A stretch of 10,391 nt of DNA from Betaproteobacteria bacterium. GTDB taxonomy: Bacteria; Pseudomonadota; Gammaproteobacteria; Burkholderiales; Casimicrobiaceae. Positions 5,508-10,391 of the stretch are shown here, piece after piece. The number at the start of each line of letters is the position of its first letter. The first letter of the stretch is position 1. Made by a program: the position numbers and the translations under genes. The stretch is taken from positions 1-10,391 of the forward strand of contig JADIZG010000058.1 of the NCBI GenBank assembly GCA_016704895.1, written 5' to 3'. The notes beneath the pieces were generated by a model. The model was not told the origin of the DNA, did no database searches, and worked only from the letters and a program-made list of their open reading frames with translations.

Positions 5508-7190
5508 GTGAACGATCTCCGCGTCCTCCTCGCGTTCGCCGCGCCCTACCGCGCCCCGCTCGCGCTGTGCGCGTTGCTGATGCTCGCGGAGAGCGCGGCG
5601 GCGCTCGCGGTGCCGTGGCTCGGCGGCAAGCTCGCGGGCGCGCTGCTGCCGGGCGAGGCCGCCACTGCGACCGGCGCCTCGACGATCCTCGCCGCGATGC
5701 TCGCGCTCTTCGCCGTGCAGGCGCTGCTCAAGTTCGCCAACACGACGCTGTTGGGCGGCACGGGCGAGCGCATCGTCTCCGACCTCAAGGTGCGCCTCTA
5801 CGACCACCTGCAGGCGCTGCCGCTCTCGTTCTTCCAGCAGCGCCGCCACGGCGAGACGCTCGCACTGCTCACGCGCGACGTCTACGTCGTCGGCGACTTC
5901 GTGAGCGGCACCGCGATCGCGGTCGTCCCGCTGCTGCTCACCGTCGCGGGATCGCTGCTGTTCATGTTCCGGCTGCAGCCGCAGCTCGCGCTCCTCGCGA
6001 TGGTCGCGATTCCGCTCTTCTACCTCGTCACGAAGATCGTCGGCCGGCGCATCCGGCCGCTCGCCTCCGAGCTGCAGGACGAGCACGCGGCCGCGATCGC
6101 GATCGCCGAGGAGAACCTCGGCATGCTGCCGGCGATCAAGACGTTCACGCGCGAGCCGCAGGAGTCGGCGCGCTACCGCCGGCAGATCGACCGCATCCTG
6201 CACCTGACGTCGCGCCAGTTGCGCATCCAGGCCGCGCTCGGCCCCGCGCTGCAGTTCGTCGCCGCCGCGGGCATCGTCGCGCTGCTGTGGCTCGGCGGCG
6301 CGGAGCTGACCCGCGGCCGCATGACGCCCGCCGAGCTCGTGAGCTTCCTGCTCTACGCGATGCTGCTCACGCGGCCGGTGGCCGGGCTCGCCGACGTCTA
6401 CGGGCGCACGCAGTCCGCGCGCGGCGCGCTCGCGCGGCTGCTGCACGCGCTCGACGAGACGCCCGAGCCGCCGCCGAACGTCGGCGCCGACGCTGCCGCC
6501 GGTGAAGGGCGCGATCGCGTTCGACCGCGTGTCGTTCGGCTATCCGGGCCGCCCGCCCGCGCTCGACGACGTGACGCTGCACGTGGCCGCAGGCGAGACC
6601 GTCGCGATCGTCGGCCCGAACGGCGCGGGAAAGAGCACGCTCGCGCACCTGCTGATGCGCCTGCACGAGCGCGGCGCGGGAACCATCGCGATCGACGGCC
6701 ACGACGTCGCGGGCGTGTCGCTCGAGAGCCTGCGCCGCCAGATCGGCGTCGTGCCGCAGCACGTGCTGCTGTTCAACGCGAGCGTGCGCGACAACATCGC
6801 CTACGGCCGCCCCGATCCTTCGCAGCCGGAGGTCGAGAAGGCCGCAAAGCTCGCCCGCGCGCACGACTTCATCGCCGCGCTGCCGCAGGGCTACGACACG
6901 CTGATCGGCGATCGCGGCGTGCGCCTCTCCGGCGGCCAGCAGCAGCGCCTGGCGCTCGCCCGCGCGCTCCTCAAGGACCCGCCGATCCTGATCCTCGACG
7001 AGGCCACCGCGATGTTCGATCCGCAGGGCGAGGCGGAATTCCTCGAAGGGGCGCGCGAGGCGCTGGCGGGAAGAACCGTGCTGCTGATCACGCATCGACC
7101 CGCGAGCCTGGCGGTGGCCAGCCGGATCGTGCGGATGGAGGGTGGCAGGATCGCCGGCACCCCGGGGGCCGCCCGCTGGAGTTCCCTGTG
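5508..7190 (+). CDS. ABC exporter, fused membrane and ATPase domains, frameshifted as read
   Basis: It starts at GTG 5508, 13 nt after the nucleotidyltransferase stop, and is probably co-transcribed with it. The first 320 residues or so are a type-I exporter membrane domain with about six hydrophobic segments and the motif P-L-S-F-F-Q-Q-R-R-x-G-E. After a one-base frame change near 6480-6490 the ATPase domain follows: Walker A GPNGAGKST (6613-6639), Q-loop V-P-Q-H, signature L-S-G-G-Q-Q-Q-R (from 6925), Walker B I-L-I-L-D-E-A-T (6985-7008) and H-loop T-H-R. This MsbA-like half-transporter should act as an inner-membrane homodimer; export of the modified peptide is inferred from context, and no peptidase domain is present. 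The 3' end is unclear: similarity fades at G-G-R-I-A-G-T near 7160, the frame then runs into repeats, and its first stop is at 7582-7584, beyond the G/C tract. Confidence 0.85.
6474..6503 (+). other. frameshift site between the two domains of the ABC exporter
   Basis: The membrane-domain frame reads E-T-P-E-P-P-P-N-V and then loses sense. The ATPase frame, one base over, reads A-P-T-L-P-P-V-K-G-A-I-A-F-D-R-V-S-F-G-Y-P. Dropping one G from GTCGGCGCCG near 6480-6487 joins them smoothly. It lies in the linker and has the same direction as the shift in the upstream gene. Confidence 0.78.
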
Positions 7191-7306
7191 GGTCCGGCTT
7201 CCGGGGCGGCTCAGCCGGACGCGCGGAGTCCCTGTGGGTCGGGCTTCAGCCCCCGGACGCCTTTCGAGACATGCAATCAGATCTGTCGGCCTGAAGGGCC
7301 GACCCA
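7179..7306. repeat. REP-like hairpin array B, with G/C insertions
   Basis: Three hairpins follow the ABC gene. 7192-7220 is GTCCGGC...GCCGGAC with about 11 extra G/C-rich bases in the loop. 7238-7258 has its right arm expanded by extra C's. 7285-7303 is GTCGGCC-TGAA-GGGCCGAC with one extra G. The box GGAGTCCC-TGTGGGTC precedes 7238. A broken half copy, CCTAAGGCCGAC followed by CCAC, lies at 7426-7441 beyond the G/C tract and supplies the Doc stop codon. All imperfections here are added G or C bases. Confidence 0.75.
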
Positions 7307-7407
7307 GCGCCCCCGCCCCCCCGCCCGCGGGGAGGGGGGGGGGCCCCCCCCCCCCCCGGGGGCGGGGGGGGGGGGGGGGGGCGGGGGGGCCCCCGGGCCC
7401 GGCGGCG
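7307..7407. other. near-pure G/C homopolymer tract, 101 nt
   Basis: Only one A (7333) and no T occurs in 101 bases, arranged as long alternating runs of G and C. It interrupts a REP-like array and destroys one hairpin arm. It codes for nothing recognisable and is best treated as unreliable sequence or a collapsed structured repeat. Confidence 0.8.
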
Positions 7408-7426
7408 TCTGCTCCCCCCCCTCCGC

Positions 7427-7849
7427 CTAAGGCCGACCCACGGGCGCCCGCGCTACTTCGGTCGGCTTCGCAAAGCCGCGCAGCCAGGGCTCGAGATGGG
7501 CAATGTCGAACTTGCCCGTATCGAACATCCGCATCATCTCGGCATGGATCCTCGCAGGCTTCCTCAGCAGTCGCCAGCCGTTGATCCGCAGGAACACGTC
7601 CGCGGCCGCGAACGCGATCCGCTTGTTGCCGTCCACGAACGGATGATTGATGGCGAGGCTTTCGAGCAGTGCCGCGGCCTCCGCCACGATGTCCTCGTAG
7701 TAGCCGGTCTGCGGCCGGAAGAGCGCCGCTTCCAGCGCTCCGGGATCGCGGACACCGGGCGCGCCGCCGTAGCGCTGGATCAGGACAACGTGCAGCCCGA
7801 GCACATCGGCAACGGTCAGCCAATCCCGGTCGCGTGTCGCGCGAATCAC
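7427..7849 (-). CDS. doc: Doc-like (Fic-fold) toxin
   Basis: 140 residues from GTG 7849, which overlaps the antitoxin stop (GTGA). The N-terminal L-x-x-H-x-x-x-I-x-x-Y-G-G-A-P-G-V-R-D is the usual Doc opening, followed by A-L-x-R-P-Q-T-G-Y-Y. The Fic motif HPFVDGNKR at residues 69-77 (plus coordinates 7619-7645) carries the catalytic His and the phosphate-binding N-K-R. Doc phosphorylates EF-Tu and stops translation. Doc is normally about 126 residues; the extra C-terminal residues, ending V-G-R-P, come from the adjoining half repeat, which also provides the TAG stop. The module is inserted between two G/C-only tracts. Confidence 0.92.
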   Translation of the reverse strand: MIRATRDRDWLTVADVLGLHVVLIQRYGGAPGVRDPGALEAALFRPQTGYYEDIVAEAAALLESLAINHPFVDGNKRIAFAAADVFLRINGWRLLRKPARIHAEMMRMFDTGKFDIAHLEPWLRGFAKPTEVARAPVGRP

Positions 7850-8073
7850 TTGGCCAGTTCGCGGTACAGGCTGTCGAACTCCTCGAGACTGGACGCGAAC
7901 GATGCAAGCACGTGGCGCCGCGGCCGCGAACTCTGCTGGCGGTCGATGTAATCGCGCAGCGCCTCGTCGAGCACGGCCTGGAACTGCCGGCCCTGCGCGT
8001 CGGCAATGCGGCGCAGCGCCTCCAGCACCTCGGGGGCCGCCTGCGAAGAGAACTTCTCACGGACCGTCGTCAT
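7846..8073 (-). CDS. antitoxin of the Doc module (RHH-like)
   Basis: 75 residues from ATG 8073: M-T-T-V-R-E-K-F-S-S-Q, a long helical stretch with A-D-A-Q-G-R-Q-F-Q-A-V-L-D-E-A-L-R-D-Y-I-D, and a C-terminal helix (F-A-S-S-L-E-E-F-D-S-L-Y-R-E-L-A-K) suited to capping Doc. The middle resembles a ribbon-helix-helix protein rather than the Phd/YefM fold. ATG 8106 is in frame and would add 11 residues, but it lies within the predicted -10 box and so upstream of the transcript. The four-base GTGA overlap with doc implies coupled translation. Identification as the antitoxin rests mainly on position and size. Confidence 0.8.
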   Translation of the reverse strand: MTTVREKFSSQAAPEVLEALRRIADAQGRQFQAVLDEALRDYIDRQQSSRPRRHVLASFASSLEEFDSLYRELAK

Positions 8074-8086
8074 CGCCTGCCATCCC

Positions 8087-8133
8087 GATGTTTCTTGATG
8101 TTTCATGATAGAGCAAGTTGGCGGGGATTTCCA
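8087..8133 (-). promoter_or_regulatory. promoter and direct-repeat operator of the Doc module
   Basis: On the minus strand TGGAAA (8133-8128) stands 17 bases from TATCAT (8110-8105), which is one base from TATAAT. Immediately downstream, GAAACATC occurs twice with period 10 (8104-8097 and 8094-8087), overlapping the predicted transcription start. That is a plausible antitoxin operator. This promoter places the true antitoxin start at 8073 rather than 8106. Confidence 0.55.
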
Positions 8134-8187
8134 CCGGACGCCTCTTCGGAGAAGGCGCGACGCACAGAGCCCCGCAAGTCATCGTGC

Positions 8188-8205
8188 GTCGGGCTTCAAC
8201 CCGGC
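8188..8205. repeat. decayed REP-like hairpin left of the large G/C tract
   Basis: GTCGGGC-TTCA-ACCCGGC: the left arm and loop match the family exactly and the right arm has mismatches. It marks the left border of the 8222-8657 tract, whose right border is another copy at 8683-8700. Confidence 0.65.
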
Positions 8206-8221
8206 GCCTCGGGACTCCCAT

Positions 8222-8657
8222 CCCCCCCCCCCCCCCCCGGGGCCCCCCCCCCCGGGCGGGGCGCGCGGCCCGGGGGCGCCGCCGCGGCGGCGGCCCCCCC
8301 CCGGGCCGGCGCCCGGGCCGCCGCCGGGGCCCCCGGCCCCCCGCCGGCCCGCGCGGGCCGCCGCGGCGGCCCGGCGCGGCCCCGCGGCGGCGCGGGCCGC
8401 CCGCCCCGGCGCCCCGCCCCCGCGGCGGGCCGGGCGGCCCGCCCCCCGGCGGCCCGCGGCCGGCCCCCCCCCCCCGGCGGCGGGCCCCCCCCCCCGCGCC
8501 GGGCCCGCCCCCCCCCCGGCGGCCCCCCCCCCCCCCCCCGCGCGCCGCGGCGGCGCCGCCCCCGCGGCCCCGGGGCCCCGCCCCCCGGGGGCCGCCCGCC
8601 CCCCCGCGGCGCCGGGGCCCCCCGCGGGCCGGGGGCCCCCCCGGGGCCCCCCCCCCC
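8222..8657. other. 436-nt tract with no A or T at all
   Basis: Every base from 8222 to 8657 is G or C. It starts with a long C run and includes many C8-C19 runs and GGCC-type patches. It is bounded on both sides by REP-like hairpins. Open frames here are empty of meaning (poly Pro/Arg/Gly/Ala). No known coding or regulatory element looks like this, and failure of base calling or assembly in a structured repeat array is the simplest reading. Confidence 0.9.
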
Positions 8658-8682
8658 ACCGCGCCCGGCCCCCCCCGGGTGG

Positions 8683-8863
8683 GTCCCGCTTCAGCCGGAC
8701 GCCTTCCGATTCCCCTGTGGGTCCGGCTTCAGCCGGACGCCTTTCCCGCCCACTGCACGCATCCAGTCCGACTGAAGTCGGACCCACAGGGAAACGGGGG
8801 CGGCGAGTCCGGCCAGCTTCAGCCGACGCCCGGAGTCCCTTGTGGGTCCGGCTTCAGCCGGGC
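8683..8863. repeat. REP-like hairpin array C, upstream of brnTA2
   Basis: Hairpins lie at 8683-8700 (one mismatch), 8721-8738 (GTCCGGC-TTCA-GCCGGAC), 8766-8783 (GTCCGAC-TGAA-GTCGGAC), about 8807-8826 (decayed) and 8846-8863 (GTCCGGC-TTCA-GCCGGGC). The pair 8721/8766 is an outward-facing composite with a linker GCCTTTC...ATCCA like those at 7238-7303 and 9481-9541. The stem bases differ from arrays A and B but still pair. Confidence 0.88.
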
Positions 8864-8879
8864 GCCTTCGCCGAAGACC

Positions 8880-8914
8880 TTGACAAGCGCACGTCTGTAT
8901 ATACACTTTGCCTA
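8880..8914 (+). promoter_or_regulatory. promoter of brnTA2 with palindromic operator
   Basis: Consensus -35 TTGACA (8880-8885), a 16-base spacer and TACACT (8902-8907) are followed six bases later by ATG 8914, so the transcript should begin on the start codon. The palindrome TGTATATACA (8896-8905) overlaps the -10 box and is a candidate BrnA operator. There is no Shine-Dalgarno before brnT. Confidence 0.72.
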
Positions 8915-9189
8915 TGCGTTTCACGTGGGACGAGGCCAAGCGAGACCGAAATCTCAGCGATCACGGCCTCGACTTCGCGGACGCAACGGAAGTCTTCGCA
9001 GGCCCCACATTCACGTTCGAAGACGACCGCTTCGATTACGGTGAACCGCGGTTCGTCACGCTGGGCATCCTGCGCGGCATGGTCGTATCCATGGTCCACA
9101 CCGAAACGCCACGCACGATTCGCGTCATCTCCTTTCGCAAGGCGACGAAAAATGAGCAAGCGATCTTCTTCAGGCAAGTCCAGGCCTGA
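8914..9189 (+). CDS. brnT: BrnT family toxin, module 2
   Basis: 91 residues from ATG 8914 (an in-frame TTG at 8908 is possible but lies at the end of the promoter). F-T-W-D-E-A-K-R-D-R-N-L-S-D-H-G-L-D-F opens the BrnT fold. F-x-D-D-R-F-D-Y-G-E-P-R-F-V-T-L-G and V-x-M-V-H-T-E follow. The end R-V-I-S-F-R-K-A-T-K-N-E is the canonical BrnT tail, unlike the G-A-G-Y-W version of module 1, so the two modules are not recent duplicates. Predicted activity is ribonuclease arrest of translation, countered by the downstream BrnA. It overlaps brnA by 38 nt. Confidence 0.92.
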   Translation: MRFTWDEAKRDRNLSDHGLDFADATEVFAGPTFTFEDDRFDYGEPRFVTLGILRGMVVSMVHTETPRTIRVISFRKATKNEQAIFFRQVQA

Positions 9190-9430
9190 CTGGCCGCGAG
9201 TGCGCAAGATGAAGGACCGGGACATCAAGTTGACGGCCGCGCATCCCGAAGCGTCGACCAGGCACATCGTCCGCGGGATCGTTCGGCAGGGCCTCAAGCC
9301 GGTCCCTGCGAAGGCGGCGATCTCCCTGCGGGTCGACGCCGACGTCCTCGAGTGGTTCAAGGCCCAAGGACCCGGCTATCAGACGCGGATCAACGCGATT
9401 CTTCGTGCCTACAAGGAAGAGGCCGCTTGA
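9152..9430 (+). CDS. brnA: BrnA family antitoxin, module 2
   Basis: 92 residues from ATG 9152, inside the end of brnT. A basic N-terminus, D-W-P-R-V-R-x-M-K-D-R-D-I, then the RHH domain A-A-I-S-L-R-V-D-A-D-V-L-E-W-F-K-A-Q-G-P-G-Y-Q-T-R-I-N-A-I-L-R-A-Y make this a standard BrnA: DNA-binding repressor and neutraliser of BrnT. The stop TGA 9428-9430 comes just before the next hairpin array, so this is one of the TA genes whose end was not altered by a repeat. Coupling to brnT translation is likely from the overlap. Confidence 0.92.
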   Translation: MSKRSSSGKSRPDWPRVRKMKDRDIKLTAAHPEASTRHIVRGIVRQGLKPVPAKAAISLRVDADVLEWFKAQGPGYQTRINAILRAYKEEAA

Positions 9431-9443
9431 GAACTCGACCTTC

Positions 9444-9582
9444 GCCGGACTTGAGCCCGACGCCTCGGAGTCCCCTGTGGGTCGGGCTTCAGCCCGACGC
9501 CTTTCGAGACTGCCATCAATCCAGTCGGCCGGAAGGCCGACAAGAACAGGGCGCGAGGTCGTGGGCCGGGCTTCAGCCCGAC
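9444..9582. repeat. REP-like hairpin array D, between brnTA2 and higBA
   Basis: Copies lie at 9444-9461 (decayed), 9481-9498 (GTCGGGC-TTCA-GCCCGAC, perfect), 9524-9541 (GTCGGCC-GGAA-GGCCGAC) and 9565-9582 (GCCGGGC-TTCA-GCCCGAC). The box GGAGTCCCCTGTGG precedes the second. 9481 and 9524 form an outward-facing composite with linker GCCTTTCGAGAC. The loop of the last copy contains the higA stop codon. Confidence 0.9.
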
Positions 9583-9914
9583 GCCCTTCCCGGCGCCCGG
9601 TGGCCGTCAGCATCGCCGATGGTCGCGGACCAGGGCTTGATCTTCGCCAGCACCTTCGCCAGCGCAGCCTTGGCAACCGCCGTGTCGTAATCCGCCTGCA
9701 GCCGCAACCACCACCCGTCCGACAGGCCGAAGAACCGGCACAGGCGCAAGTCGGTGTCGGCGGTGATCGCCCGCCTTCCCGCAAGGATCTCGCCAATGCG
9801 CTGGGGCGGCACGCCAATCTCCTTCGCGAGCCGGTAGTTGCTCATTCGCAAGGGCGCGAGAAATTCCTCCGCGAGCATCTCGCCGGGAGCGACGGGCTTG
9901 ATCTTGCGGGTCAT
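9573..9914 (-). CDS. higA: HigA family antitoxin (XRE-type HTH)
   Basis: 113 residues from ATG 9914. P-V-A-P-G-E-M-L-A-E-E-F-L opens the HigA/VapI family. The helix-turn-helix follows (Y-R-L-A-K-E-I-G-V-P-P-Q-R-I-G-E-I-L-A-G), then R-A-I-T-A-D-T-D-L-R-L-C-R-F-F-G-L-S-D-G-W-W-L-R-L-Q. It should bind HigB and repress the operon. The start is 10 nt after the higB stop. The last 15 residues or so, ending R-A-S-G, run into repeat DNA; the final codons gcg tcg ggc tga are the same as those of the hprK-like gene, and the stop sits in a hairpin loop. Confidence 0.92.
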   Translation of the reverse strand: MTRKIKPVAPGEMLAEEFLAPLRMSNYRLAKEIGVPPQRIGEILAGRRAITADTDLRLCRFFGLSDGWWLRLQADYDTAVAKAALAKVLAKIKPWSATIGDADGHRAPGRASG

Positions 9915-9924
9915 GGGCGCTTCG

Positions 9925-10206
9925 TCAGTGGTAATCGATGATTTCGACGTCTTCGGCGTCCGCGCCCGTCCAGAGAAAGCACACGCGGAAACGTTCGTTG
10001 ACGCGGATGCTCCACTGCCCGGCCCGGTCGCCCTTGAGCGCCTCCAGCCGGTTGCCCGGGGGCGCGCGGAGATCCTCGAGACGTCGCGCCAGGTCGATCT
10101 GCTTGAGCTTGCGCAAGGCAGGACGCTCGATACCGGCGAACCGTGCGACTCGCACGAGGCCGAACAAGGCTTCCGTGTCGGCGCACCTGAACGACCTGAT
10201 CGCCAC
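9925..10206 (-). CDS. higB: HigB family toxin
   Basis: 93 residues from GTG 10206; an in-frame TAA eight codons upstream limits the start. I-R-S-F-R-C-A-D-T-E-A-L-F opens the protein. L-R-K-L-K-Q-I-D-L-A-R-R-L-E-D-L-R-A-P-P-G-N-R-L-E, L-K-G-D-R-A-G-Q-W-S-I-R-V-N-E-R-F-R-V-C-F and the C-terminal D-V-E-I-I-D-Y-H follow. This is the full HigB pattern: a RelE-fold mRNA interferase acting on translating ribosomes. Toxin-first order is usual for HigBA. No Shine-Dalgarno precedes the GTG, and the promoter places the transcript start on it. Confidence 0.94.
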   Translation of the reverse strand: MAIRSFRCADTEALFGLVRVARFAGIERPALRKLKQIDLARRLEDLRAPPGNRLEALKGDRAGQWSIRVNERFRVCFLWTGADAEDVEIIDYH

Positions 10207-10250
10207 GGCGAATAGTAACGCGATGCGTTATTAACGTCAAACGTTATTAA
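10206..10250 (-). promoter_or_regulatory. higBA promoter and operator cluster
   Basis: On the minus strand TTGACG (10240-10235), a 17-base spacer and TACTAT (10217-10212) end five bases before GTG 10206. TAACG-type half sites cluster here: a perfect inverted repeat TAACGC-GAT-GCGTTA (10216-10230), and CGTTATTAA repeated at 10226-10234 and 10242-10250 (period 16). This is a likely HigA operator covering both promoter boxes. Confidence 0.68.
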
Positions 10251-10391
10251 TGGGCGGCCGCGGGCCGGTTCGAGCCCGCAGGTATGAACGCCAAGGCCGA
10301 CGTCCGGCGTTGAAGGCGCACGGCCACCTCGCCATTCACCCACGTCCGGCCCGCGATCGCCATCGGCCGAATAGCGGAGGAATGGCAGCAA
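10251..10391. other. right-end stretch without an identified gene
   Basis: A 6-bp hairpin GCGGGC...GCCCGC occurs at 10260-10279 without a T-run. A GGAGG followed almost directly by ATG at 10383 could belong to a rightward gene beyond the window, but the spacing is too short to trust. Confidence 0.3.

Noticed and set aside
8105..9430. Long proline/arginine/glycine-rich open frames across 7600-8800 on both strands
   Set aside because: They exist only because the G/C-only tract contains no stop codons; the frames carry no motif until they reach the real brnA2 sequence.
1956..9582. CRISPR array or integron attC cassettes, given many short palindromes between small genes
   Set aside because: Repeat spacing is irregular, copies occur in both orientations, there are no uniform spacers or cas genes, and the hairpins lack the RYYYAAC/GTTRRRY core sites of attC. 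No integrase is visible.
10258..10282. tRNA T-arm-like sequence GGTTCGAGCCC
   Set aside because: The flanking bases do not form a T-stem, and no anticodon or acceptor arm can be built around it; it is simply part of a small GC hairpin.

Overview
The window is about 10.4 kb of very GC-rich DNA (estimated by eye at around 70% or more). Gene content and the REP-like hairpins suggest a proteobacterium, probably beta or gamma, but nothing here fixes the genus. It mixes part of a biosynthetic-looking operon with an accessory zone of toxin-antitoxin (TA) modules embedded in palindromic repeats.

Regions 1-1965 and 4327-7190 (+ strand) read as two pieces of one gene set. They hold a PRMT-fold methyltransferase with a PqqD-like tail (5' end outside the window), an HprK-related kinase, an uncharacterised-family (NTP_transf_5-like) nucleotidyltransferase, and a fused ABC exporter. 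PqqD-like (RRE) domains bind peptide substrates. Kinase, nucleotidyltransferase and exporter genes accompany them in several lasso-peptide and other RiPP clusters. I infer a peptide-modification and export system whose precursor and core enzymes would lie upstream of position 1. As read, the nucleotidyltransferase and the transporter each carry one frameshift in the same sense.

Regions 2178-4060 and 7427-10250 hold five TA modules. They are BrnT/BrnA (-), RHH antitoxin/RelE-ParE toxin (-), antitoxin/Doc (-), a second BrnT/BrnA (+) and HigB/HigA (-). Two of them lie between the kinase and the nucleotidyltransferase and split the operon. Three have promoters whose -10 box ends 5-6 bases before the start codon, which predicts leaderless mRNAs.

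More than 20 copies of an 18-nt hairpin (type GTCGGGC-TTCA-GCCCGAC, usually flanked by TGTGG or CCACA) fill the gaps. The stem bases covary between copies. In three genes (hprK-like, brnA1, higA) the stop codon is the TGA in the hairpin loop.

Two stretches, 7307-7407 and 8222-8657, are almost or entirely free of A and T. They flank the Doc module and probably mark assembly or base-calling failure. Nearby sequence, including the end of the ABC gene, should be read with caution.
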